NCBI GenBank assembly: GCA_022925895.1
Contig: JAKSYS010000370.1
Coordinates: 1-60,297, forward strand
DNA from: Fragilaria crotonensis
Lineage: Eukaryota > Bacillariophyta > Fragilariophyceae > Fragilariales > Fragilariaceae
DNA length: 60,297 bases
Direction: 5' to 3'
The notes beneath the pieces were generated by a model that saw only the letters and a list, made by a program, of their open reading frames with translations, ran no database searches and had not been told where the DNA came from. A program made the position numbers and the translations under genes. Position 1 is the stretch's first letter, and each line of letters opens with the position of its first letter. This document shows positions 24,981-36,013 of the stretch, in pieces.

Positions 24981-25355
24981 GGTCAAGCTTACGGGTACGC
25001 GACAACTTCCTATTCCAGATACGCAATCACGAACGACGTACAGAACGTGCGTGCAAAGACTAAAACCAGAAAACTGTGTGGTCATCAATGTGTAATGGGT
25101 GATCAACCTTTTCTGAAGAACACCAGAAACACAAAAGAAATGATGCTCATCTGAAGAGCATGTTTCAGAGAAAATGCCCATCTGAAGAGAGCAGTGTGAG
25201 CCAAACAAGTGTTGGGGTTGGGTGACTAAATGATCATCTTCATTAAGTTTCAACATGAAAACAGTCATTGCAGTGAAGAACAACAGGAAAACAATCATTG
25301 CAATTGATAAGTGGGATTTGATTCCCGAGTATTTATGAAATGATTTATTGTCCAC

Positions 25356-27710
25356 TTGTGTAGTAATGTGTAATTTGTAAAATAGACCTGGATGGATGAG
25401 GAGATCGGAAAAATAACTATTTGTACGACTGAAAGTCTGTCAAGATAACTGACCATACGTTACTCCCTATTTGGTTGGGATGATCAAAACCTCAATGTAC
25501 AGCAATACTCCAGTACCACTTCTATTCAGGGAAGCCACTGAAGCAGCACCTTGAGGAGGAAAACCAGCATTTGTCTAGATAGTACAAGCCATGTCATACA
25601 AAAGGTCTGATGCATTCCATGGTAAACTTGGAATGGGAGCACAGAGCAAATCACACAATAACATACTGTATTGGGCCAAAGCAAAGAGTATTGCCCTTGC
25701 TGTCACCCTTTGAAACTACAAAGAAGCAATCATATGGTGGTCCGGATGTGTTACCAGGAGTTTCCGTACTATGACAAGGATCGTGCTCTCTAGTATGTAG
25801 CTAGCTACTGGTTGATTTTACGTATGTACTAGCCCTGCTCAAGGCGATCCGGATGAGGAGTCATGATCACAGGGCCATGACCACAGAATGGGATGAAGAC
25901 AAGAAGAGAAATCACATTATTGGCAACAAAGATATAATCTTTTTGTTCTGGTTTGGACACGAAAAGGAGCAAGAAGTGAAATATCATCTTATATTAGACC
26001 CAATACTCTGATTTCAATCTCTGTAGCTCATAAATCCCAACATGCTCCCTCACTCACTGGGTCAACATGATGATGGTATTGGATTTCAGCATTGCTGACC
26101 ATGCATTCCATCTGGGATAGTCCTCTGAGCAATGCAATCTGCAGCCTTGAACGGCTCACTGACTTAGTAAAATAGTTTCTCTTGAAATTCTTCAGCTAGT
26201 ACCTTCTTGAGTGCTGCCTCAACACAGCAACCAGTGATGAGTACCTTGGGCACCAACCCATAACTGGGGAACTCCTTTAGATGGCCAAGACTACTACCCT
26301 GCTTCCTCCAGTTACAAGATATACAAACTGGGTCATATCAATGGCTTTGAGCAATATGGTCAATTGCCATGCATAAAGATTGATATAGTCGAATCCTCAC
26401 ACTTGTCACGACACTTACTGAATCTTGCAGCCTGCGTACATTGTGGTGTACTGCTGGATCTCACAGAAAGTAATCATGTTGCTCTACTCTAGTGTCTATC
26501 CTCATGGTCCATGATTTGCTTTAATTTAGCCCATCATATGCCTTAATTAACCTCATCATAGGTTCATCACTGCTATCTACTCAAAACGACAGCAGAGTTG
26601 ACCATGATGGTCAATATGAACATCTTGATGCTAATGAAAACACCAGATCGGACCTCTCCCATTACACAAGTAAGCTATCAAGTAGCAAGTGCAGAACTGC
26701 AAGCTTGAAATTCCAAATGGCTTGCACTACTGATTTGGGAAAGCTTGAAGAAATGGTGTCGGTCAAGGCCCATCAGAACTTCAATGTAATCTTCTATACC
26801 ACCCTGTGGGCCACCTTCTATGATCTTTTAATGCCTCATTAATATATTTCTGGCCTCAATGAACTTAAAAGGTGCAAAAGGAGTGGGAAATTTAGTGAAC
26901 AGTCACCGTTTTTTCGAGACCTTGTTGTCGTTTCATTTTTTGAAATCAACATTCATGTTGCATCTCTGGCTACCCAATAGTCAAGATAGCATGGATCCCA
27001 CTGTCATCAGCATTTGCTTCAGCAATGTCATGATAATCATTTCTTCCATTTTTGGGCTCACTTGGATTTGAACATTGCGAGCTGTACGTGATGTGACGTC
27101 ATGGTCAAAAATGCTGAATGACAAAAATACATGCATTGTTTTTAGCTTGAGATTTTGTTTTATAACTCAACTACAAAACAATTCTAAGAAATTGCCTATG
27201 TAAACCATGAAACCTTTCAGTGTTCCAAGGAGAAAGGCCAAGTATGGAGTCCAATGGACATTGTTCAAGATAAGGCAAGGAATATCCGAGATCGGCGAAT
27301 GCGGGGTAATAACCCCTTCGGAGGATAGACATTAGAGGGCTCTTAACCTGGTGCAGATCTAGAGGTACGAAGCGCGAACGGAGTTGGTTAAGACCAAGGT
27401 CAAAGTCAATATAACTTTGCTTCTAAACTACGGGATCGTTTCTCGAGAATGAGCTTTTTTACGACTTCAGTCAGGGTCTGGACTCTGGACCAAGTGGTGT
27501 ACGATGTTTGCTATGCCTCGGCGTTTCGACACAGACTCTGCAACGAGCTCCATGCCCCTGAATGTACTGTACCTTGGGGTCAGATTTTGATACACGGCCA
27601 AAACGATACGAATGCTCTGACCTCTGAGTGCATAAACCAAATACACAACATAAGGCGATGGCACATTAATGCAAAACAAAAAGTTCCTTGGTCATACATA
27701 CGATCTATTC
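25356..27710. other. Intergenic stretch, no gene supported
   Basis: There is no recognisable coding region. The part 25500-26850 looks like old, decayed sequence with many short frames. From about 27497 the sequence becomes the duplicate of the P3 3' flank. Confidence 0.5.
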
Positions 27711-27864
27711 TTATACACTGACAACTATTGTGCACAACAGGACTTTGTCGCCGTATCGTTGCCTCGAAATCTCAATAGTATTGCAGCATTGCAGTACTCC
27801 ATTCTCAGGTGAGCTGTGAGGGTAGGATAAGACGATGTCTATGAACATATCACTCAGTGACTGC

Positions 27865-29106
27865 TCATTCTCGAGCACCTCGACGAACGTACAGCTGGCG
27901 ACCAGCTCGAGAGACAGGCACAGGCGGCCGAGTTGGTGCATACGACGGAGCACTGGTCCACTCAACACTGTATCCAACCTTATCTGCCAGTCTTCGTCCA
28001 TCTTGAACAATTCGCTCCGTCCTTAACATTGACAAATCATTTTGAGCGTTGAGAACCAGTGAGGGACCTCCTACAGCGATTATGTCTCGCAATTCGATTC
28101 TCTTCACACCGCCCGACCCAGTCATGATAATCCCCATTTCCCATGGCTGTGAGTTTTTCGTATTCTCCGCCCGAATGTTGTTGACGCTGATGTTTTCAAT
28201 GACGTCATACGGCTGGCCATTGTAAACCATGATGGAACCATGGCCGATTGCTTGATTCTGGTTGGACCGAATGAGCACACCACCGTTTACCTTCACGTTG
28301 CTGACTCCATAGCTGTTGATTGATGGCTCGGCAGCAATATACAGTGCTGCGGCATCGGTATCCTCAGCGTAGATATCGTTCATGATGATGTCTCGGCCAC
28401 CCACAACAGAGAAGGCTCGACCCGAGGGGCAAGACATGACCCTAGGCGATTGCAGGAACATCTTGCTGACTTGTACTGCGTGGCTTTTTTGCGACAGAAA
28501 TGCTACGCCGTCTCCACCCGAGTTGAGTACCTGGGGTCGAAGAATGTTCCCGGAGCTTGACCCCTCAGTTATGTAAATACCAGAAGCGCGAGTGTTTCTG
28601 ACCACGACGCGATCTATTGTGAAATCAACGCAGTTGCCCACGAAAATGCCAGCTGCTGCTGCACCTTCTATGGTCACGCCTCGCACAACAACGCCTCGGG
28701 AGTTCATCAAGCGCAGCTTCATTTGCTCGTATGCCATCCAACGTTTCGTGGTGCTTTTCAATTCGAGGACAATGTTGTCGACGACCACTCTGTCAGCACT
28801 GATCCAGACTCCCGATCCGCCTTCATTGGTTGCAAGAAGGCGACCTCCACCGGTGATTTTAAGGTCTGGGACCCCTATCTTAATGATGTTATTGTGGGCG
28901 TATGTTCGACCTGCTGGAATCAGGATTGTTGAACCAGGAGGAGCTTGAGCGAAGGCTGAATTCAAGGCGACGGTGTCATCCGTCACACCATCTCCCACAG
29001 CTCCGAAGTTCTCCAAGGTGAGAGTCTGTCCTGTTGCGCGACAGAGGAACAGAGCCAATGCGCATAGAATCAGCTGACGCGATGAAGCGATACTTGATCC
29101 GAACAT
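27865..29106 (-). CDS. P5: secreted single-module beta-helix protein, intact
   Basis: An uninterrupted 413-codon gene: signal peptide MFGSSIASSRQLILC with probable cleavage at RATGQ, FGAVGDGVTDDT near residues 34-45, then one beta-helix module of the Pectate_lyase_3 superfamily with the repeated GVxVRGVTIEG and GxDGVAFLSQ turns. It ends with a short YAPTRPP segment and a basic tail, with no stalk. Residues up to about 105 match module 1 of P3, and the rest matches module 2 of P3, with the switch at about 28795. The gene therefore looks like a module 1/module 2 recombinant. It is the only minus-strand member without frameshifts and the best reference for the others. The presumed partner is P6, 8.6 kb away. 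Confidence 0.9.
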   Translation of the reverse strand: MFGSSIASSRQLILCALALFLCRATGQTLTLENFGAVGDGVTDDTVALNSAFAQAPPGSTILIPAGRTYAHNNIIKIGVPDLKITGGGRLLATNEGGSGVWISADRVVVDNIVLELKSTTKRWMAYEQMKLRLMNSRGVVVRGVTIEGAAAAGIFVGNCVDFTIDRVVVRNTRASGIYITEGSSSGNILRPQVLNSGGDGVAFLSQKSHAVQVSKMFLQSPRVMSCPSGRAFSVVGGRDIIMNDIYAEDTDAAALYIAAEPSINSYGVSNVKVNGGVLIRSNQNQAIGHGSIMVYNGQPYDVIENISVNNIRAENTKNSQPWEMGIIMTGSGGVKRIELRDIIAVGGPSLVLNAQNDLSMLRTERIVQDGRRLADKVGYSVEWTSAPSYAPTRPPVPVSRAGRQLYVRRGARE

Positions 29107-30733
29107 GATTGTTGGATTCTGTCAATCGTTTAATCGACTCCGTGCTCGATACTCGATACTAGTCTTATGATAAGTGTTTCGAATTAGTGATCGAAGAATG
29201 TGCTGCGTAAAAATCTGAAGTTCGTGACTCGAAGAAACATATTCGAGGAGCTTAACTGTCCAAACTTCGTGTTTGAATTGTCACAGGGAGATGGGGTAAA
29301 GCATTCTTATCCACGCGCATCCGTACGCTGCTCTACGCCTCTCACTGAATCTCAGCTGATACGATTGGTTGAAACTCGGGCAAGCGATGGCACACGTGGC
29401 ATGACAAATTGACACTCAAGTATGCGCAGACCTTTGAACTCCATGTTAGGACTGCATCGTTGCACTGTATCGAGCGCATTCCGGAAGCTGTATTGCACCA
29501 TACTCCAAGGCTACTCGAAAACTTTCTACTACTACTACTAGTAGAGTAGTTCCAATGCTCTCGCAGAACTTGTAGTCAAGTACTACTAGTACTTGTACAC
29601 TGTTCGTATGAAAAAGAAATATATGATAGTACCATATACCATAGTACTAGGTACTAGACTACTACTACTACTACTACAGTAGTAGTAGTATGGTAGCATA
29701 GAAGAAGTGCTGCTGCATGCTGGTTCTCTCAAGCTTTGCGAGTATCCCTGGAGGAAGCGGCTTTGCGAGATGTCCTTCGTTCCAGATAATCATGCAGCTA
29801 CGATCTACGATGAATGGACCCTTTTAGAAGCACGGCCATCTGGAGTAGCCATAGGTTTATATGTTAACATATACTCGAGTACGGAGTATCGCCCTCTACA
29901 TCTCGTCTACTCTAGCAAGCACTCCTGTATAGTTGAGGGTATGTGCCTGATTATGGTACCAAGTGGCGCTGCATTTTACTCTCATGCTCTCGTAGAGTAG
30001 AGAGCTAAAACACTCCGCCATCTTGTATGGACAGGTTTATGCGTACCTGGTACTCGAGTATTACATTACTCGATTCAGCTCGATGTATTTTGTGCAAACA
30101 GTAGAATACGTGGTACTCATTACTCTAGCTACCAGTAGTGGTAGAGTACAATGCAAACATTTTGTACCTCTTACTCAGTCTGCAACAGGGTCTTCAAAGT
30201 ACTACAGAATACACCCTACTCTGTCTTCATTAGCGATAGAATTTCTCAAGGTTGGGTCAGAACACTCGTTATTCTCTCGTCCTCCGTGACCACCTCCAAA
30301 ATCTGGAATTCAAAAGTTCGTGCTACCTTTCTACTAGCCAACTGTCTGGCTCTGATCAATATGCCCAACTTTCCGCTGACCGTCAAAAGATGGGCTAAAC
30401 TGAGTCCTATGGAACCGTTTCACTCGTTTTAGTAAGACATAAACAGTGAGCATTTAGCCCAGCACCACTGCACCATTGTGCGATGAATATAGTGCTACTA
30501 GCTTCGACACAAGTGGAACAACCAGGAACGGACAACCATGTGCTTTTACCAGTACGAAGGAGAACAACCTCGGTGGCAAAGAGACAACTAAACGGCACAT
30601 GAACAATTGGCTTCTGCTATAAGACTGCCCCGGCGGAAGGAAGAAATTGGTAGAGAGAGCGTAATCGGCCCGCCCAGAATACTCCTCCTACAGTTGACAT
30701 CATGGCGATACTCACTCCTACTACTTGATATCA
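29107..30733. other. 5' flank of P5 followed by trinucleotide-rich intergenic DNA
   Basis: The P5 upstream element is at 29211-29231. Bases 29520-29690 are rich in (ACT)n/(AGT)n, including an inverted (ACT)n-(AGT)n at about 29660-29690. No gene is supported. Confidence 0.5.
29211..29231 (-). promoter_or_regulatory. Conserved upstream element of P5
   Basis: On the minus strand it reads cgagtcacgaacttcag and continues into attt, 105-125 bp upstream of the P5 start. It matches the P4 and P6 elements at nearly every position. Confidence 0.65.
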
Positions 30734-31763
30734 CTAGTACCTGCATTGAAAAGGCCTTTCTCCAGTTTCAAATGCAAGTTGTGTGCAAACAGCCACAGCG
30801 GCAAATGCAATCTTGTGCTTATGACGCACGTGACGCCACCGATGTTGCATACTTCCCCATTGCTTGAGACGTCGATTGACTGTCTCGTGTCGAGCCCTTG
30901 CTCTTGTTTTTGCCAAGCGGTCTACGCGGGAAACACAGTCATCAGGAGTACGAGCTTTGACATTGTGTCCACGATAACCCCTGTCTGCTTCAACCATTTC
31001 GTCATCACCGAGAAGGTGCATCAACCTTGATTTGAAAATTTTCACATCCGGCCACTTTCCGCATTTGTAGGGTCCATTGACCCAGACAATATCACCTGTT
31101 TGAATGCAAATAGCCATTTCGTATCGCAAACCGGGTCCCCGAAATTTGTGACTGAACCACTGACTGTCGAACGGGGTCGGCTCTCAATCGGGAAGTCAAC
31201 CCCATCAACTGTAACCTTGCAGGTCTTGCCCTGTCAGATCGAAACCGGTTCTCCCATCGAATCTTGCGTAGGCCGTAAGTAGAAGAACAACTTTGATATC
31301 AATTTTGCTTGGAACAGAAAACTTACCACGTCATTCTTCTTTTTGCAATGATCATCAAAACAATCCATGTCCAAAATCGATATGTTTTCCGACTCACCGC
31401 AGCAATTGTCGACAAAACATCCTCTGTTGCATATATCTTCAGAAACATAAGTGCCCAGAGAAGATGTCTTGGGAGAACATTGTGAACTAAAAGGAACTTT
31501 TGCATTTCTCCCATATCATAAAGCAGACTGTTGGACTGACGCCAAAATGGGATCGAAGTCCCTGTCAGGGACGCCGGCCCCAGGTTAGCGTTGCTCTTCA
31601 AGAGACGCCTTGCTTCAGAGATAAAGGTGTCTGGAGTTGTAGTTCTTTCCATGATTCCTGTCCTTTCCTGGCTGGCCAATGCAGTGGGTATGTTGACTGT
31701 TGATTGCGGATTCTGATTTTCCGGTGTGATGGAACATGCATGCCACCACGCAGTCACGCACAA
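30734..31763 (-). pseudogene. DDE_Tnp_4 (PIF/Harbinger-like) transposase, with intron and two frameshifts
   Basis: The N-terminal frame (31763 to 31323; a good start is MERTTTPD) is followed by a likely intron with donor GTAAGT near 31325 and acceptor CAAG near 31257. The next exon reads WENRFRSDRARP, then after a shift CKVTVDGVDFPIE (first catalytic Asp). After another shift (GAGAG for a probable GAGGAG) it reads EPTPFDSQWFSHKFRGPG, then the frame 31129-30734 with VNGPYKCGKWPD, EADRGYRG (second Asp) and HETVNRRLKQW (catalytic Glu). The order and spacing fit DDE_Tnp_4 nucleases, which cut and paste DNA transposons. Both shifts look like single-base losses. A three-exon gene of unknown family is transcribed divergently from 32705. 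Confidence 0.82.
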
Positions 31764-32704
31764 CTATCATAGGAGATTGTCGAAGTAACCGGGTATGAGA
31801 TTTTTTAGCTCCACTGATGTTCTTGAACTGTGAACAACACTGTTCTTATTTGGATCTATGTTAATCATTGATGTTTATGTGTATAAAGTATGACTCTCAT
31901 GCATGAAGAATAATCAATACTGGATAAACCCTGGTTGTCAATGCGGCGGGTGATATCTTGAAGGGCGGCTTTCATATGCGTTGGCATCACACGTATGTAC
32001 ATGCATTTACAACCCAACTTGCACATTGGTAATACGCAGTTGTACGCAGTCATACGCAGGACTGCGCAGGCATGCGCAGCCATGCGCAGCCATACGCAGG
32101 CACGCTGAGGTGTAGACAGTATCTTTTCTACATGCGGTGTGTCCCTACGTAAGGCTGCGCAGGGATGCGTACGGCTGCGTATGGCTGCGTACGGCTGCGT
32201 ATTGCGGCGTAGCTACTACTGCGTATGTCAAACAAATGATTATGGTTCCCGCGGACAACGTCGTATGCCGAAGCATAGGGCCACCGAAGTCTATGTAAAA
32301 AACATTGTATCGGTGTCGGACATTTTAGTATCGAAAGACAACCCTTCCATCAGGAAGTATCATTTATCAAATGTCCGTTGCCATGGAATATGATATGGAC
32401 TCGAGAATCAATTCTGTTCGGTGTCATTCATCTAGACCTACGCAGCCGCCATGAAGCAATGAAATGGAGCCAGCAATCTGATAGAATATGATTCACACTT
32501 CAAAATGTTGTGACAACCTTCAACCTGCTTTCACCTTCCACCCCACTATGCACCATACGTAGCGCCATGGGACTCCGATGACTGCACGACTCATTAGCAG
32601 TCGGAGTTGCCGCTACGAGGTTTGAGTACCTGATTCAACGACAAGTTTGAGGAAAACCATGTCCCGGTACTTCGAGAATGATTATCTCACTTTCTCATTT
32701 TATA
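31764..32704. promoter_or_regulatory. Divergent 5' region between transposase and accessory gene
   Basis: This 941-bp gap separates the two start codons. Its centre is the inverted array of 10-bp repeats at 32033-32212. No other gene is seen; short frames on both strands (31865-32083 and 32139-32393) are produced by the repeats. Confidence 0.6.
32033..32212. repeat. Two inverted arrays of 10-bp repeats
   Basis: The left array (32033-32102) has seven consecutive units of exactly 10 bp of the form TRCGCAGNCA. The right array (32153-32212) has six consecutive 10-bp units of the form GGCTGCGTAY, the reverse complement. About 50 bp separates them. The period is close to one helical turn, so the units would lie on one face of the DNA. 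Confidence 0.85.
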
Positions 32705-34260
32705 ATGCCACGTTGGACTGTCAACGGAGAAGACGCTGCCGCCCTTTTTGGTGCCATCCACCGAGGCTTGATTGACCCAAACGGAGGAGAGGAGGAGATT
32801 GCTCTTGCAATAACAGAGTGGCTTCGTTCCAATCCAAGCTTAGAAAGGAAGTACCCAGGACCTAATTTTCGAAACAATTTCGGGCGGAATTTTCGAAGAG
32901 TGTTGACCAGGTACACAAAGTGGCGGAACAGCCCAGGTACGTAAATATCATTCTTGGACATCAAAGTTTTTGCCGCCGACAAATCTATACTCAGACACTG
33001 GTTGTCATGACATAGCTGGAGGAGGTACCGTGCCACTGCAGTTTTTGGCCCTTGCAAACGTTGACCTTCCAGCACGAAACGAAGACAGGGTGCGCGGACA
33101 CGGCGAACGGCCTGGTAGTGACCACGGGCAAGATTCTGAGGACAACGACCTTTCATTGGCAAGCATCGGCGACAGAGAAGACGAGGAGCAGGAATCCCTG
33201 GGTGACAACGAAGGTGACAACAACAGTACTGGTACTAATCATAGTGACATATTGGTAAGTGGAATTGTTGTTTGCGTCTGTTGAGGTATTGCAAAAAGCA
33301 ATCATCAGCACTGACATTTGTTTTCTTTATTCTACAGGACCTCAACAACCTCCAGATTTCTGCCACCAGTACTGTAGCAAAGATGTTCATCGACTCATTT
33401 CCTGGGCCTAATTTTGTAACCGAGAGCTTGAATGGTGGCTTCATTCAGGTAACACAAAAATCTCTCGGAATCCTTGTGTACCTTCAGTCTGGGGTGGATG
33501 TTTCGTCCATTGAACACAAGATCACCGTTGTCTCTAAGAAATATGCAAAGCTTTCTCTCACTGTGAAGCAGCATGAACACATGATGAATCCATTGCTGAT
33601 CACACCGATTCAGTCGAACTTTCAACCTGTTATCAGCTGCAAGCGGCTTTACCTACAAGCCAGGCTACGTCGTGGTAGTAACATCATCAAGGGTGAGAAA
33701 ATGTTCGCTGGGGACTTCCAAGATGGGTTTGTTCAGCCATCGGGTCAGAATTGTGAAGGAGAGTGTGAGTATCGGGCTGTAAATAGCAGCGTCTCGCCAT
33801 TCAGGATTGCAAACGTTGGAAGTTCCAATGGTAACCATTTGCAGGGTGTGGTCCTTGAGACCTACCTTTTGTACAAATTGGAAGAAGGTACCATAGGTGC
33901 CCTTCAGGCTCCAGAGTACAGAATGCCACCGCAGGTTCAATCGCCACCACCAGCAGGTCGTGTTGGCCGGACTCAGCTCCTCATGGTACTACCAGTACTA
34001 GTGCACGACGCCGAGGAGAGGATGATGATGACAGGAAGCCAGCGCCAAGAGAGACTAGGAAGCCAGTGCCACGAGACACCACCACTTCCTCCCGTTCCCA
34101 GTTTGATCCTTCTGCTGACGCAGGGGTTGCTAGGAGGCAGGAGCATGTGGTCAGCACCGTCATCAACATGGAGACTGATGATGATGATTATGAAGATGCT
34201 GTTGAGGAGGGGTCGCCTGGCAAGAGGCGCAAGTTCTACAACCAGCACCTCTCGTACTAG
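32705..34260 (+). CDS. Three-exon gene of unknown family, divergent from the DDE transposase
   Basis: Exons 32705-32936, 33016-33254 and 33338-34260 join in phase. Introns have GT..AG ends: GTACGT..CATAG (79 bp) and GTAAGT..CTACAG (83 bp). Another in-frame ATG lies at 32678. Exon 1 (MPRWTVNGEDAAALFGAI, then basic NFGRNFRRVLTRYTKWR) could be a small helical DNA-binding domain of SANT/trihelix type (inference). Exon 2 is acidic. Exon 3 encodes a mostly beta, family-unassigned domain (KKYAKLSLTVKQHEHMM, VLETYLLYKLEEG). After a frameshift near 33965 it ends in a charged tail with DDDDYEDAVEEG and SPGKRRKFYNQ. Harbinger elements commonly encode a second, DNA-binding protein, so this may be the partner of the transposase at 30.7-31.8 kb. 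Confidence 0.65.
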
Positions 34261-34974
34261 TTCCAGTGACCCCCATCATGTATGTTCGTGTTGTAGTAAC
34301 TGCTATAAAGACGTGGTTATTCGAGATTCGAGATTGCGTAGTGCTTGTTCAATACTCTCTACACACCCTCATCTATTGCTACAAGCAGAGGAGGAGTATC
34401 ATTAGAGTATATGTTTTAATTCACTCTACTACTAGGAGATGTCCGCCTGATGCCTTTCCTACAAACGAGCGTTATCAAAGCTGCAACATGAACTCCAACA
34501 AAGGAAATTTCTCTGAAACGCCACTCTACCATGAACAGCGTCGAGTCCTACTACTGGTACTACTACCGTAGTACCAGAGCACGGGATTGAGAGTATGACG
34601 TACTACTTGTTGTTCTAGTAGCAGTATCTAGTAGTGTACTCCGAGTACTGGAGTACGACTACCGGTAGTACATCATGCGAAACGCGAAACCGTGTTCATG
34701 GTTGCACTACTCACTACTCCAGCTATTAGGTCTACTAGTAGCTGAGGTTCGTGCACGAATGTACGGTGCCACAGCGCCACGACGTTGTTGTATTAGAATG
34801 GAGTTCGAAGTCCTACGCGTACATAGATGTTGCTCTGTCATGCCACGTGTGCCATCGCTTGCTACCCTAGAAATCCATTCAGAGTCTGAGAGAAGTGTCG
34901 ATCAGCGAACGGATGCGCAGGCGCAAGAATGGCTTACCCCACCTCCCAGTCATTGGTCATTTATGATCTTATAA
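34261..34974. other. Intergenic, trinucleotide and GTAC-rich
   Basis: The stretch has clusters of tactac/gtagta and GTACT words, notably 34545-34680. No gene is supported. Confidence 0.5.
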
Positions 34975-35953
34975 CCCACGGGTTTTGTCAGATGCTATCT
35001 GACAACACAGAAACCACCTATACAGTGCACTGTAGTAGAGTAGCCTACTATCTTTGAAGGTACGGGAACGCACGTCTACATATGCATATCATCCACCGCT
35101 TGCTCATGTTTCTGAGTAATCTAGTACTAGTACCAGGTACATGTAGACTGAAGTATGATACGTATGCATACCTGACACAGGCTTGATACTGCCCTATACA
35201 CGCAATACTTAAATGCTGCAAGATTTTACCATTTGTAGATCGTCGCCATAGTTTGGCCAATTAAATACTCAGAGTACATTTCAGGAAGGACATCGGCAGT
35301 TTTCCTTCAAGTACCGGTAATTTACTTAGGGATTCCGAAATCAAAAGGCAGTACTCCAAGTACTCACATTGATTCATTGTATTTATTTGGCCAATCAAAT
35401 ATCAATCTGAACCTGAAAGGCAGAATATCATTTTTAATTAGATCGATTTGCTAAATCAAATATATGCTATCATAGTACAAAAGGCATTATATTAGAATAA
35501 CGAATAATATCAAATTCAGATACATACACACTGAATCTATTAAGTAAGCAATTTGATTCGACCAAATGGGTTGTCCGAAACAAGAAGGCAGTGCATCATT
35601 CTTACTTACATTGATTTGGCCAATCGTATGATCTTCTGGAACAAAAGTCATTAAATCAATTATTATAGTTTGATGGGCAATTGCAATACTTAAAGACTGG
35701 CTTCTTAAGTATCCAACCGATTAGCCCGCTCGGGCAATTTTCTTACCGTAAACAGAAGTTGTCATACAAAATCTGACAAACCGGTAAAGATCAGAGATCC
35801 GCAGCAACACTCCTGTACCTGGTCATACATTATCTACAGAGGTACAAGAACCATGATCAACTGGATCCCAAGGTTTTGTCAGAATTCATCTGACAACCAT
35901 CTGACAGACCGCTAGAAAACCCCGCATGCTATCTGACAAACCCTGGGGATCTA
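34975..35953. mobile_element. Candidate non-autonomous element with GTCAGAT terminal repeats
   Basis: The left end reads gggttttgtcagatgctatc and the right end, reverse-complemented, reads gggtttgtcagatagcatg, giving an imperfect terminal inverted repeat of about 15 bp. The word TTGTCAGAT and its complement recur inside, near 35767-35783 and 35873-35910. The left end itself is a 9-bp-stem palindrome (ttgtcagat-gct-atctgacaa). The interior (about 35270-35680) has degenerate repeats around ttggccaatc and aaaggca. No coding capacity is seen, and the target duplication is unclear. Confidence 0.5.
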
Positions 35954-36013
35954 TGCATACTTACATCGACTTGTTATAATATCGATTATGTGGTACAAGT
36001 ATGTGGTATGTGG

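Larger units (their letters stand above)
16132..25355 (-). mobile_element. Decayed non-LTR (LINE-type) retrotransposon with EN, RT and RNase H
   Basis: About 9.2 kb on the minus strand carries, in order, an ORF1-like region, an apurinic-type endonuclease, a reverse transcriptase and an RNase H domain, broken by many frameshifts and stops. No LTRs are seen. The outer limits are set by the extent of coding similarity; a clear poly(A) tail and target-site duplication were not found. It lies between beta-helix genes P4 and P5 and probably separated two gene pairs. The RT signature (SGMRLGHYYK, GTGQGSANSP) is of the type seen in protist LINEs with an RNase H domain. Confidence 0.8.

Noticed and set aside
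16132..25355. A string of separate host genes on the minus strand
   Set aside because: The frames read in order as endonuclease, reverse transcriptase and RNase H of one element.
32033..32212. CRISPR-like array
   Set aside because: The repeats are 10 bp without spacers, and the setting is a eukaryotic chromosome with introns.
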